Positions 24,314 to 32,419 are shown, numbered from the stretch's first letter. The stretch: DNA of 49,101 nucleotides from an uncultured Coriobacteriia bacterium (GCA_959608885.1 CAUHSG010000013.1:1-49101), one strand, 5' to 3'. The notes: generated from the sequence alone by a model not told the origin. Numbers and translations are program-made.

Positions 24314-24751
24314 CTATGCGTCCAGTTGCTTCCTTATCTCACCCGCGTACTTGCGCGAGATTACGATTTCCTCGTCGTTGTCCAGCCGGGCGAGCAGACG
24401 GCCGCCGACGTAGGGGCGTAGCCCCGCGATGCGGCACGGGTTGACCAGGCAGCTGCGGGCGATCTTGACGAAGCCGGCATCCACCAGGCGCTCCTCCAGC
24501 TCACAGAGGCGAAGCGGCATCTCGAGGACCGCGTCGTCCGTGTAGGCGAAGCTGCGGCCGTCGACGGATTCGACGTAGAGGATCTCGCCCACGGAGACAA
24601 CGCGCATCTCGCCGTCGACATCACCCGTCATCTTGCGGTCGTGCATGCGCAGACCGGCGACGATGGAGACGATACGTTCGTCCACGATGGCGCAGCGCAC
24701 GATGATTTCCGGTTCACGCAGGGATTCGTTGGTTTCGATCTCGATCTTCAT
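24314..24751 (-). CDS. LytTR-domain DNA-binding regulator
   Basis: A 145-residue regulator without a receiver domain. The LytTR beta fold is recognisable in the C-terminal about 100 residues: V-S-V-G-E-I-L-Y-V-E-S-V-D-G-R-S-F-A-Y-T, then F-V-K-I-A-R-S-C-L-V-N-P-C-R-I and a terminal V-I-S-R-K-Y-A-G-E-I-R-K-Q-L. The short N-terminal part (M-K-I-E-I-E-T-N-E) resembles that of stand-alone LytTR proteins linked to DUF3021. The ATG at 24751 follows GAAAGGAAGG. Co-transcribed with the membrane protein, it probably controls its own operon and others. The array at 24875-25025 lies in its upstream region but does not look like the paired LytTR box. Confidence 0.88.
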   Translation of the reverse strand: MKIEIETNESLREPEIIVRCAIVDERIVSIVAGLRMHDRKMTGDVDGEMRVVSVGEILYVESVDGRSFAYTDDAVLEMPLRLCELEERLVDAGFVKIARSCLVNPCRIAGLRPYVGGRLLARLDNDEEIVISRKYAGEIRKQLDA

Positions 24752-24874
24752 GGCCCTTCCTTTCTTGACGAGAGTATAGGGCGTGATGTGCGTGGGAAGG
24801 GGCCGCGCGTAAGCGAGATGCATGGAGGTGACACCGAAATGCAATGGATATGCAGGGTGCCGTTTCCAGCTGTC

Positions 24875-25025
24875 GTGCACAAAAATGACGCTTTCCTAGC
24901 TTGCCGGGAGCCTGTGTGCGCAAAAATGACGCTTTCCTAGGATTCGAGGCGAAGCTGTCCTAGGAAAACGGAGGAAACGTGCACGGGGCGTCCCACTACC
25001 CTAGGAAAACGGAGGAAGCGTGCAC
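24875..25025. repeat. Inward-facing 41-bp repeat array A (2 forward plus 2 inverted)
   Basis: Four 26-bp units end in (T/C)TTTCCTAG(G/C), with GTGC(A/G)C at the distal end. Forward units are 24875-24900 and 24916-24941 (period 41); inverted units are 24959-24984 and 25000-25025 (period 41). The two inner CCTAGG cores start 23 bp apart (24936 and 24959). Middles are shared within a side (AAAAATGACG on the left, GGAGGAA(A/G)CG on the right) but not across. It occupies the 24752-25158 divergent spacer, which holds no gene. Same architecture as 36141-36332 and 45195-45384. Confidence 0.9.
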
Positions 25026-25093
25026 GGAGTGTCAGTCAGAAGGTTTCCCGTGCGCATGTGCGAGCTGATACGTCTGCATGTATGTCGTTGACG

Positions 25094-25113
25094 ATACTTT
25101 GATATCAAAGTAT
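25094..25113. promoter_or_regulatory. 20-bp perfect palindrome, MarR operator
   Basis: ATACTTTGAT/ATCAAAGTAT, with arms 25094-25103 and 25104-25113, lies 46 bases upstream of the GTG start of the MarR gene. TTGATATCAA-type palindromes are typical MarR-family operators. It probably autoregulates the whole MarR-to-ferredoxin operon. Confidence 0.8.
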
Positions 25114-25158
25114 TATGACACGGACATGTTGCGACGAGGCACGATAGGAGGGGAGACG

Positions 25159-25668
25159 GTGACAATCGAGGCAGGTCACGTTGCCGTGCAGGCATATCCG
25201 GCGGGGGCATCGAGCTTCGTGAGCACGCTCTCGCGCACCCTGGCGGCCGCGAACCGCTTTCTCATGACGCGTCTGCGCGACGAGGGGCTGGACAGCCTCG
25301 TTCCCTCCCATGGCGATATCCTCATGCATCTGTTCGTCCACGAGGACGTGACCATGCACGAGCTGGCCCAGGCCATCGGCCGGGAGCCCTCCACGGTAAC
25401 CTGTCTTGTCAGGAAGCTCGCGAACGCGGGCTACGTGCAGACGGCCAAGCGTGACGGCGACCGTCGCATCACCTACGCGAGCCTGACCGAGCAGGGCAGA
25501 CGGCTCAGGGGCGTGTTCGACGAGATCTCGGCCGAGCTTGTCGCCACGCAGATGGCGGGCGTCTCGCCTGCGGATTTCGATGCCGCGCGCGATACGCTCG
25601 AGACCATGAGACGCAACTTCGACGCGGCCCTTGCGGCCGGCACTTCGAGAAAGGGAGACGAGAGATGA
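25159..25668 (+). CDS. MarR-family transcriptional regulator
   Basis: A winged-helix regulator of 169 residues from the GTG at 25159, which has AGGAGGGGAG at good spacing. An upstream ATG at 25078 would run through the operator palindrome and is rejected. The HTH and wing are clear: T-M-H-E-L-A-Q-A-I-G-R-E-P-S-T-V-T-C-L-V, then G-Y-V-Q-T-A-K-R-D-G-D-R-R-I-T-Y-A-S-L-T-E-Q-G. The C-terminal helix completes the dimer interface. The stop overlaps the next ATG (ATGA at 25665), so it leads a tightly coupled five-gene operon. It likely represses the operon until it binds a small ligand. Confidence 0.92.
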   Translation: MTIEAGHVAVQAYPAGASSFVSTLSRTLAAANRFLMTRLRDEGLDSLVPSHGDILMHLFVHEDVTMHELAQAIGREPSTVTCLVRKLANAGYVQTAKRDGDRRITYASLTEQGRRLRGVFDEISAELVATQMAGVSPADFDAARDTLETMRRNFDAALAAGTSRKGDER

Positions 25669-26495
25669 AAAAGGCAATGGCATTTGCCCTGACGGTAGTC
25701 CTGGCACTTGGGGCGATCGGCCTCGTGGGCTGCGGGTCGCAAGGTGACGGCACGCAATCGCAAGATGGCAAGCCCGTCCTCACGGTGGCGATGGAGCTTG
25801 CCTACCCGCCGTTCGAGACCAAGGACGACGCGGGGCAACCCGCCGGTCTGGCCGTGGACTTCATGCGTGACTTCGCGGATTGCTACGGCTACGACCTCGT
25901 GATCGAGAACACGGCCTGGGACGGCCTCATCCCATCGCTGCAGACCGACAAGGCCGACTGCGTCATCAGCTCCATGACCATTACCGAGGAGCGCAAGGAG
26001 GCCGTCGACTTCTCCGATCCCTACGCCATGGCACAGCTCGCCATACTCGCTAACGCCAATTCGGGCGTGGCCAGCATCGACGACCTCAACCAGCCCGACA
26101 AGAAGGTCGTCGTCAAGACGGGCTCGACCGGTGACGTGTACGCCACCAAGAACCTGCCCGAAGCCCAGATCGTCCGCCTGGCCGACGAGAGCGCCTGCGT
26201 CACCGAGGTCGTCCAGGGCAAGGCCGATGGCTTCCTCTACGACCAGCTGACCATCTACCGCAACAACGTCGCCAACCCGGATACCACCGAGGCGATCTTC
26301 ATCCCCTTCCAGGAAGCCGAGTCGTGGGGCATCGCGGTGAAGAAGGGCGATGCTGAGCTGCTTGACCAGCTCAACGAGTTCATCGCCGCATCCAAGGCCG
26401 ATGGCGAGTTCGACCGCCTGACCGAGAAGTACCTTGCCGATGAGAAGCGCGCCTTCGACGAGCACGGGTTCAAGTGGTTCTTCGACTTCGAGTGA
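25665..26495 (+). CDS. Amino-acid-type ABC transporter substrate-binding lipoprotein
   Basis: A 276-residue extracellular solute-binding protein of family 3. The signal peptide ends in the lipobox L-V-G-C (Cys23), so it is membrane-anchored. The mature protein has the two-lobed pattern of polar amino acid binders: V-A-M-E-L-A-Y-P-P-F-E, G-L-A-V-D-F-M-R-D-F, I-S-S-M-T-I-T-E-E-R, V-V-K-T-G-S-T-G-D and A-D-G-F-L-Y-D-Q. The arginine in E-E-R and the aspartate in the final motif are the usual alpha-amino-acid contacts. It overlaps the MarR stop by 4 bases and is followed by its permease. No ATPase subunit adjoins it. Confidence 0.92.
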   Translation: MKKAMAFALTVVLALGAIGLVGCGSQGDGTQSQDGKPVLTVAMELAYPPFETKDDAGQPAGLAVDFMRDFADCYGYDLVIENTAWDGLIPSLQTDKADCVISSMTITEERKEAVDFSDPYAMAQLAILANANSGVASIDDLNQPDKKVVVKTGSTGDVYATKNLPEAQIVRLADESACVTEVVQGKADGFLYDQLTIYRNNVANPDTTEAIFIPFQEAESWGIAVKKGDAELLDQLNEFIAASKADGEFDRLTEKYLADEKRAFDEHGFKWFFDFE

Positions 26496-26508
26496 GGGGA
26501 GTGCGGTC

Positions 26509-27297
26509 GTGTCCGTGTTGCGTAGCCTGTTCGTGGCGCCTGCGGGCGAGGCGGTCGCCCCGCTGAAGAAGGCCGTCAATTACCTGCTCGTGTGCGTGGC
26601 GGTCATCCTCGTCGTGGGTTGTTCGCTCGGTGCCGTCGGCATCACGCTGAACTTCGACTTCGTGGGCCAGTACCGGCTGCGCATCTTCGACGGCTTCATG
26701 CTCACGGTGTGGCTGTCGGTCGCGAGCCTCATAGGCAGCATGCTCATCGGCGTGCCGGTCGCCCTTGGCAAGAACTCGCGCATCCTGCCCATCCGCTACC
26801 TGTGCGACCTTTACGTCAAGATCATCCGCGGTACGCCGCTCATCGCCCAGATCTACCTGTTCTACTACATCATCGGGACGGCCTGGGGCGTGGAAAACCG
26901 CGTCGTGGCCGGCATCATCATCCTGTCGGTCTTCGCCGGTGCCTACATCGCGGAGATCGTGCGCGCAGGCTACGAGTCGCTCGACCGCGGACCGCTCGAG
27001 GCGGCGCGCGCCCTGGGGCTCACCCGCGTGCAGACTGCCGTGTCGGTGGCGCTGCCCCAGATGGTGACCCGCACGCTTCCGGCACTGACCGGTCAGTTCG
27101 CCTCCATCATCAAGGATTCGTCGCTGCTCTCGGTCATCGCCGTCATCGAGTTGACCCAGACGATGCGCGAGATCAGCGCGACCAACTACAACTTCTTCGG
27201 GTGCTTTTTGCTCCTGGGGGCGCTGTACCTCTGCCTGACCCTGCCGGTCATGCTCGTGAGCCGCCACTTCGAGAGGAGGCTCGACTATGCGCACTGA
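26509..27297 (+). CDS. Amino-acid ABC transporter permease
   Basis: A 262-residue HisM/GlnP-type permease with about five to six helices. The N-terminal His/Glu/Gln permease domain is marked by I-I-R-G-T-P-L-I-A-Q-I-Y-L-F-Y-Y. The cytoplasmic EAA loop E-A-A-R-A-L-G-L-T-R-V-Q-T would contact an ATPase. The GTG at 26509 has GAGGGGA 8 bases before it. An ATG at 26434 lies inside the upstream gene and lacks a ribosome site. The partner ATPase is not encoded in this operon, although the EAA loop is intact, so a shared ATPase encoded elsewhere is likely. Confidence 0.9.
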   Translation: MSVLRSLFVAPAGEAVAPLKKAVNYLLVCVAVILVVGCSLGAVGITLNFDFVGQYRLRIFDGFMLTVWLSVASLIGSMLIGVPVALGKNSRILPIRYLCDLYVKIIRGTPLIAQIYLFYYIIGTAWGVENRVVAGIIILSVFAGAYIAEIVRAGYESLDRGPLEAARALGLTRVQTAVSVALPQMVTRTLPALTGQFASIIKDSSLLSVIAVIELTQTMREISATNYNFFGCFLLLGALYLCLTLPVMLVSRHFERRLDYAH

Positions 27298-28219
27298 TCG
27301 GCTTTCGGGCATCGGCGTGCTCTACGAGTCCGACGAGTGGTCGGACCACAAGCTGGCAGCCGAGCTCGCCACGGCACTTGCCGATACGTGCGGCGATGAC
27401 GCGCCAACGGTCACGATGATCGACATGACGCGCGGGGATTACGAGGAGCGGGCCCTTGCCTGCGACATGCTCGTGAGCCGCGTGTTTGCCAGCGCGCACT
27501 TCCGCGGACACGACGCCGCCCTCGCGCACATGGAGCGGCTCGTGGACGAAGCGCAAGCCCGTGGCATCGTCATGATCAACGAGCCGCGCGCTCATCGTTA
27601 CGAGGTCAGCAAAGTGGCGGCAACGCGACGGCTCGCGGAAGCCGGCCTAATGACGCCGGCAATCATCGCCTTTGGCATGCCGGAAGAGCTCGATGCCTCG
27701 GCTTTCGCGTATCCCTGCATCATCAAGCCCGATTGCGGCGGCCGCAGCACGCATACGCTACTCGCGCATGAAGCGGATGAAGCCGGGCGTTTCCTCGCGC
27801 AGGCACCCGAGATGCCCTTCGTGGTGCAGGAGTACGTCGAACCCGAGTTCGGTTACGTGACCCGCATCGAGGTGGTGGATGACGCGCTGCCGCTCATCGC
27901 CAAGCGCAGCATCGGCGAAGGCGGCCTGTCCTCCTATCACGCCGGCTCCACCTACGAGCTCTATCCCGATTGCCCCGATGACGTGCGCGACGCCGCCCTG
28001 AGTGCGGCCCGCGCGCTCGGCATCAGCTTCGGGAGCTTCGACGTCATAGAAACCAGACACGGTGCCTATTTCATAGATGCCAACAGCGTCTCCAACGTGT
28101 CCGAGGACTGCACCGAGCTGTTCGGATTCGACCTGATGCGCGCCCACGCACGGGGAATGACGCGCAGATACCACCAGATCATTTCCGATTTACCGGAGAA
28201 AGGGGAGATGCCATGTTGA
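27287..28219 (+). CDS. ATP-grasp ligase (RimK/Ddl-like)
   Basis: A 310-residue predicted carboxylate-amine/thiol ligase. The ATP-grasp core is visible: K-V-A-A-T-R-R-L-A-E-A-G-L, P-C-I-I-K-P-D-C-G-G-R-S-T-H (lysine and glycine-rich loop), V-V-Q-E-Y-V-E-P-E-F-G and the metal-binding F-I-D-A-N-S-V-S-N-V. The N-terminal about 100 residues form a Rossmann-like pre-domain. It overlaps the permease end by 11 bases and the next start by 7, with AGGAGG before the ATG. Enzymes of this fold join amino acids or peptides. The transporter linkage suggests it modifies the imported amino acid, but product and substrate are unknown. Confidence 0.85.
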   Translation: MRTDRLSGIGVLYESDEWSDHKLAAELATALADTCGDDAPTVTMIDMTRGDYEERALACDMLVSRVFASAHFRGHDAALAHMERLVDEAQARGIVMINEPRAHRYEVSKVAATRRLAEAGLMTPAIIAFGMPEELDASAFAYPCIIKPDCGGRSTHTLLAHEADEAGRFLAQAPEMPFVVQEYVEPEFGYVTRIEVVDDALPLIAKRSIGEGGLSSYHAGSTYELYPDCPDDVRDAALSAARALGISFGSFDVIETRHGAYFIDANSVSNVSEDCTELFGFDLMRAHARGMTRRYHQIISDLPEKGEMPC

Positions 28220-28890
28220 GCATCAAGGACGTGTACGAGAAGTTCGACGAGATCGGATGCTGCAGCTTCGCGACGCTCGACGGCAACGGGGGAGTGGACT
28301 CGCGCATCGCGCACTTCTTCGCCTACGACGACGAGGGTCTCTACCTGCGCACCATGACGGGCAAGCCGTTCTTCCGGCAGATGATCGAGGGCGGCAGGCT
28401 CTCCGTGTGCGGCGAGCGCACCGATGCGCCCGTGGTATGGGACGACGAGAACATGCCGCACTTCCAGCCCGGCTACATGATGCGCGTGAGCGGCAGCGTG
28501 CACCTTCTCACCGACGAGGAGCTTGCCGCCAAGGCCACGGCAAACCCGATGTTCGCCGTGGCGACCTATGACATCAACAAGTATCCCGAGACCATGGTCC
28601 TCGTCATGGACAGTGCCTGGGGCGAGCTCTACGACTACGACTTCAACATGGTGCACCGCGACCACAAGATCCTGCGCGAGCGCTTTTCCTGGGGCGGCGC
28701 GACCTTCGTGCCCGCCGGTTTCACCATCACCGATGAATGCATCGAGTGTGGTGCGTGCATGGACGCCTGCACGCATAAGGCCATCGTGGCAGGAACCCTC
28801 TACCGCATCCTGGGCGAGCGTTGCGACGAGTGCGGCAATTGCCACCATGCCTGCCCCGTCGGTGCCGTCATCGAGAAAGGCGTGTCGTAG
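28213..28890 (+). CDS. PNPOx-like flavin domain fused to 2x[4Fe-4S] ferredoxin
   Basis: A 225-residue fusion. Residues about 1-165 look like a pyridoxamine-phosphate-oxidase-type FMN-binding split barrel (C-C-S-F-A-T-L-D-G, L-Y-L-R-T-M-T-G-K-P-F-F-R-Q-M, Y-M-M-R-V-S-G-S-V). The C-terminal 55 residues hold two complete cluster motifs, C-I-E-C-G-A-C-M-D-A-C and C-D-E-C-G-N-C-H-H-A-C-P. The arrangement fits a small flavin reductase that passes electrons internally between Fe-S clusters and FMN. It is the last gene of the overlapping MarR operon. Whether it acts on the ATP-grasp product is unknown. Confidence 0.88.
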   Translation: MLSIKDVYEKFDEIGCCSFATLDGNGGVDSRIAHFFAYDDEGLYLRTMTGKPFFRQMIEGGRLSVCGERTDAPVVWDDENMPHFQPGYMMRVSGSVHLLTDEELAAKATANPMFAVATYDINKYPETMVLVMDSAWGELYDYDFNMVHRDHKILRERFSWGGATFVPAGFTITDECIECGACMDACTHKAIVAGTLYRILGERCDECGNCHHACPVGAVIEKGVS

Positions 28891-28928
28891 CGAATATGTC
28901 AGGGGGTCAGACCCCCTGACATATTCGC
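28890..28928. repeat. Perfect 18-bp-stem palindrome with TCAG-type core
   Basis: Arms 28890-28907 and 28911-28928 pair perfectly around CAG. The central GGGGGTCAGACCCCC is shared in type with 36034-36064 and 45423-45454. It sits between the convergent ferredoxin-fusion and pstB genes, so it may also terminate both transcripts, although it lacks a T-run. Confidence 0.85.
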
Positions 28929-28931
28929 CGT

Positions 28932-29786
28932 CTATCCGAAGCGTCCGGCCACGTAGTCCGCGGTGCGCTCGTCGCGCGGATGCGTGAACAGGGTGTCCGT
29001 GTTGTCGGCTTCGATCATCTCGCCCAGGAGGAAGAATGCGGTCTTGGTCGAGATGCGCAGGGCCTGCAGCATGTTGTGCGTCACCATGATGACGGTGTAG
29101 CGGTGCTTGAGCTCGCCGACGAGCTCCTCGATCTTGGCCGTCGATATGGGGTCAAGCGCGCTCGTGGACTCGTCGAGTAACAGCACCTCCGGCTTCACCG
29201 CCAGCGCCCGCGCGATGCACAGGCGCTGCTGCTGTCCTCCGGAAAGCCCCAGGGCGCTGCTCTTCAGGCGGTCCTTGACCTCGTCCCAGATGGCGGCATC
29301 TCGAAGGGACGACTCGACGATGTCGTCCAGCTCGCCGCGGTTCTTGACTCCGTGGGTGCGCGGACCGAAGGCGACGTTGTCGTAGATGCTCATCGGGAAT
29401 GGATTGGGTTGCTGGAAGACCATGCCGACGCGTCTGCGCAGGTCGGTGGTGGGAATGCCGCCGTAGACGTCATGGCCGTCGAGCTCGACGCATCCCCGCA
29501 CGGAGCAGCCCTCCACGAGGTCGTTCATCCGGTTGAGCGTCTTGAGCAGCGTCGACTTGCCGCAGCCGGACGGCCCGATGAGCGCGGTCACCTCGTTTTC
29601 CGGGAAGGAGAGCGACACGTCCTTCAGCGCGTGGAAGTCGCCGTAGTACAGATTCAGGTCCCTCACCTCCATCTTCGCCTGCCGGTTGGGGCTCGCGGGA
29701 ACCGCGGCATCGCCTGTGGGCAGCCAGCCCATTTCGCATGAGCCGGTAGAAGAGCTCGACATGACCTTCTCCTTGACACAATCCAT
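28932..29786 (-). CDS. pstB: Phosphate ABC transporter ATP-binding protein
   Basis: The 284-residue ATPase of the high-affinity phosphate importer. Walker A is G-P-S-G-C-G-K-S-T, signature L-S-G-G-Q-Q-Q-R, Walker B V-L-L-L-D-E-S-T-S. The PstB-specific N-R-M-N-D-L and F-Q-Q-P-N-P-F-P-M-S-I-Y-D-N-V are all present. Start M-D-C-V-K-E at 29786 is chosen because AAGGAAG lies 5 bases before it; an ATG at 29810 overlaps pstA and has no site. The N-terminus carries about 35 extra residues before M-E-V-R-D-L-N-L. It is last in pstSCAB; no phoU follows inside the window. Confidence 0.96.
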   Translation of the reverse strand: MDCVKEKVMSSSSTGSCEMGWLPTGDAAVPASPNRQAKMEVRDLNLYYGDFHALKDVSLSFPENEVTALIGPSGCGKSTLLKTLNRMNDLVEGCSVRGCVELDGHDVYGGIPTTDLRRRVGMVFQQPNPFPMSIYDNVAFGPRTHGVKNRGELDDIVESSLRDAAIWDEVKDRLKSSALGLSGGQQQRLCIARALAVKPEVLLLDESTSALDPISTAKIEELVGELKHRYTVIMVTHNMLQALRISTKTAFFLLGEMIEADNTDTLFTHPRDERTADYVAGRFG

Positions 29787-29806
29787 CGGATCTTCCTTTC
29801 GCGTTG

Positions 29807-30640
29807 TCATCTTTGGACGTCCAGGCGCTTGACGACGAGGTTCGTTCCCGCGTTCAGGAGCACGACGAGGACGAGCAGCACGACCGCCGTCGCATAGGTC
29901 TCGCCCAGATGCAGTCCCTCGCTTGCCAGCACGTACATGTGCACGGCGAGCGTGCGGCACGAGTCGAACAGGGCGAAGACGCCTTCTGCGCCGAAGTCCG
30001 GAATCTGGGCCACGGTGCCTGCGGTGAACAGCAGCGCCGCGACCTCGCCGACGCAGCGTCCCAGCGCCAGGAGCACGCCGCCGAAGATGCCGGGCAGCGC
30101 GCTCGGCAGCACGCAGCGGAATATGGTGCGCACGAGGCCGGCGCCCAGGGCCAGACCGCCGTGCTTGTATGATTGCGGCACGGCGAGCAGCGCCTCCTCG
30201 GTCGTGCGCATGATGATGGGCAGCACCATGATCGCGAGTGTGCACGCGCCCGCGAGCAGCGAGAGGCCCCATCCCAGCAGCGTGGTGAAGAAGAGCAGGC
30301 CGAACAGGCCGTACACGATGGATGGTATGCCCTGGAGCGTCTCGGTCGTCATGCGCACCGCGCACACGAAGCGACTCGCGGGCCTCGCGTACTCGACGAG
30401 GTAGATGGCAGAGGCGATGCCGACGGGGGCGGCGATGACGAGGGAGAGCAGCGCCATCAGGACCGTGTCGACGAGCGCGGGCATGAGCGAGACGTTGTCG
30501 GAGGTGTACTCCCATTCGAACAGGCTTGGGCTGAGGTTAGGGATGCCGTTCACCAGGATGAATCCCACGATCAGGGCGAGCATCGCCGTTGACAGCAGGG
30601 CACCCGCGTACACCGCGGCGCGAAGGAAGCGGGCCGTCAC
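29807..30640 (-). CDS. pstA: Phosphate ABC transporter permease
   Basis: A 277-residue membrane permease with six helices. The typical PstA motifs are T-T-E-T-L-Q-G-I-P-S-I-V-Y-G-L-F-G and L-A-V-P-Q-S-Y-K-H-G-G-L-A-L-G-A, the latter being the loop that meets PstB. Translation starts at GTG 30640, overlapping the pstC stop (GTGA), so the two subunits are translationally coupled. Confidence 0.95.
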   Translation of the reverse strand: MTARFLRAAVYAGALLSTAMLALIVGFILVNGIPNLSPSLFEWEYTSDNVSLMPALVDTVLMALLSLVIAAPVGIASAIYLVEYARPASRFVCAVRMTTETLQGIPSIVYGLFGLLFFTTLLGWGLSLLAGACTLAIMVLPIIMRTTEEALLAVPQSYKHGGLALGAGLVRTIFRCVLPSALPGIFGGVLLALGRCVGEVAALLFTAGTVAQIPDFGAEGVFALFDSCRTLAVHMYVLASEGLHLGETYATAVVLLVLVVLLNAGTNLVVKRLDVQR

Positions 30641-31509
30641 TTGAGCTCACCTCGCTTCTTGATCGCGGCGAACAGCAAGCTGATGAGCATGACGAACACG
30701 AAGAGCACGACTCCGGTCGCGATGAGCGCGCCGCGATGCAGGTCGGCGGCGTAACCCATCTCGAGTACGATGTTGGCGGTCATCGTGCGCACGCCGTCGA
30801 AGACGGAGGAGGGAATGACCGCCTGGTTTCCCGCCACCATGACGACGGCCATCGTCTCGCCGATGGCGCGTCCCACGCCCAGCACGACGGACGCCATGAT
30901 TCCCGAGAACGCGGCCGGCACGACAATGCGGAAGACCGACCGCTCATGCGTCGCCCCCAGCGCGAGCGCCCCCTCGTAGTAGCTCTTGGGCACGGCATCG
31001 AGGGCGTTCTTCGACACGGTGATGATGGTGGGCAGGATCATGATGCCCAGCAGGAAGGAGGCGGCGAGAAGCGACAGCCCGTTGCCCGGCCCGGCCGTGC
31101 GCACGAGGGGGACGACCACCATCAGGCCGAAGAATCCGTAGACGACCGACGGGATGCCGGCGAGCAGCTCGATGCCCGACCTGAGCAGGCGCGTGACGGT
31201 GGCGTTTGCGAAACGGGAGAGGAAGATCGCTGTCAGGATGCCCGCGGGCACGCCGATGACGATCGCGCCGGCGGTGACATAGAGACTGCCGACGATCATG
31301 GGGAATATCCCGTACATGCCGCTTGACGGCTTCCACGTCGTTCCCAGCAGGAAGTCGGGGAGGCCTATCTGCGCCATGGCGGGGACGCCGTTGGCAAAGA
31401 GGAAGAGGCAGATGAGGGCCACGGCAAGGATGGAGATGGCGGCCGCGGCGGCGAAGAGCCACCGGGCCGCGCCCTCCTTGATGGCCTGTCCGGATGCAGG
31501 TCGTTGCAT
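30637..31509 (-). CDS. pstC: Phosphate ABC transporter permease
   Basis: The 290-residue partner permease. Helices and loops follow PstC: G-I-E-L-L-A-G-I-P-S-V-V-Y-G-F-F-G-L and L-D-A-V-P-K-S-Y-Y-E-G-A-L-A-L-G-A-T, plus G-V-G-R-A-I-G-E-T-M-A-V. The start at 31509 (M-Q-R-P-A-S-G) is preferred over the in-frame ATG at 31551, which lies inside pstS. It is 7 bases from the pstS stop. Confidence 0.95.
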   Translation of the reverse strand: MQRPASGQAIKEGAARWLFAAAAAISILAVALICLFLFANGVPAMAQIGLPDFLLGTTWKPSSGMYGIFPMIVGSLYVTAGAIVIGVPAGILTAIFLSRFANATVTRLLRSGIELLAGIPSVVYGFFGLMVVVPLVRTAGPGNGLSLLAASFLLGIMILPTIITVSKNALDAVPKSYYEGALALGATHERSVFRIVVPAAFSGIMASVVLGVGRAIGETMAVVMVAGNQAVIPSSVFDGVRTMTANIVLEMGYAADLHRGALIATGVVLFVFVMLISLLFAAIKKRGELK

Positions 31510-31516
31510 GGGGTGC

Positions 31517-32419
31517 CTAGCCGATCGCGTCGGCCCAGGTCTTGGCAACACCGGAGAAGATGTCCTTGACCTGCTGGCTGGTCAGTTCCTCGACGGACGA
31601 GGACGGGGGAACGATCACGGCGATTCCGTCGATGGCGATGGGCTGGGACCTGACGCCGGCAGCGACCTCGGAGTCCTTGAGCTCGCGCGATGCCATGCCG
31701 ATGTCGCACGTGCCCTCGATGGCCATGTTCACGCCCGTCGTGGAATCCGATTGCTGGACCTCGATGGTGACGTCCGGGTTGACGGACTCGTAGGCCTCGG
31801 CGAGCTTCTCCATCACCGGGGTGACCGATGACGAACCGGCGATGACGACCTTGCCGGATGCGGTGCCCTTCTGGTAGGGCTGGGCACCATCGTTGACGGC
31901 GATGTAGTGGTTGTCCTCGACGATGGCCTGCCCGTCGGCGCTCATGACGAAGGAGATGAAGTCGTTTGCCGCCGCGTTGTTCATGTCGCTGAGGACTATG
32001 TTGAAGGGGCGCGAAACCTTGTAGGAGCCAGTCTTCACGTTTTCGGCCGTCGCGTCCACGCCGTCGATCTTGACGGCCTTGACGGAATCGTTGAGCGAGC
32101 CGAGGGAGATGTAGCCAATCGCGTTGGGGTCATTGGCGACCGATGTCATCATGACCGAGGTGGAGTTGGTGATTGACGCCTTGTCGGTCGTGGTGTCGGT
32201 CTTGTTGCCCTGGGCGTCCGTCTCCTCGAGGCCGAAGAGCTCTACGAAGGCCCCTCGCGTCCCGGACCCGTCCTCGCGCGAGTAGACGGAGATCTGCTCA
32301 TCGCTTCTCGCGCCGGATTCCTGTCCCGACGAGGAGCATCCGATCATGGCGAGCGCTCCCGCGAAGCAGGCCGCTGCCGCCAGCGCCGTGAGGGCGATGC
32401 GCATTACGTTCTTGGTCAT
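31517..32419 (-). CDS. pstS: Phosphate-binding lipoprotein
   Basis: A 300-residue periplasmic-type binding protein, lipid-anchored through Cys28 in the lipobox A-M-I-G-C. Phosphate-binding segments are present: S-R-E-D-G-S-G-T-R-G-A-F (the helix-cap loop), S-N-x-type T-S-V-A-N-D-P-N-A-I-G-Y, and V-I-A-G-S-S-S-V-T-P-V-M. The order of the two lobes looks permuted relative to E. coli PstS: the phosphate-loop S-G-T-R occurs first and A-G-S-S-S-V comes later. The start at 32419 follows AAAGGAT; an in-frame ATG at 32443 is possible. It is first in the pst operon. Confidence 0.9.
   Translation of the reverse strand: MTKNVMRIALTALAAAACFAGALAMIGCSSSGQESGARSDEQISVYSREDGSGTRGAFVELFGLEETDAQGNKTDTTTDKASITNSTSVMMTSVANDPNAIGYISLGSLNDSVKAVKIDGVDATAENVKTGSYKVSRPFNIVLSDMNNAAANDFISFVMSADGQAIVEDNHYIAVNDGAQPYQKGTASGKVVIAGSSSVTPVMEKLAEAYESVNPDVTIEVQQSDSTTGVNMAIEGTCDIGMASRELKDSEVAAGVRSQPIAIDGIAVIVPPSSSVEELTSQQVKDIFSGVAKTWADAIG

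Noticed and set aside
24875..24941. Array A as the binding box of the LytTR regulator.
   Set aside because: LytTR boxes are two 9-bp direct repeats about 12 bp apart; the period here is 41 bp and the same array occurs at loci without LytTR genes.
24875..25025. Possible CRISPR array (similarly for 36141-36332 and 45195-45384).
   Set aside because: Repeats run in both orientations, only about 12 bases are strongly conserved, unit middles are shared within a side rather than unique, and no cas gene is present.
25078..25158. An N-terminal extension of the MarR protein from the ATG at 25078.
   Set aside because: It would translate through the operator palindrome, has no ribosome site, and the GTG at 25159 has a strong one.
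29811..30515. A long N-terminal extension of pstB through pstA.
   Set aside because: It is the antisense-phase frame of pstA with Arg-rich noise; pstB has a good start and ribosome site at 29786.
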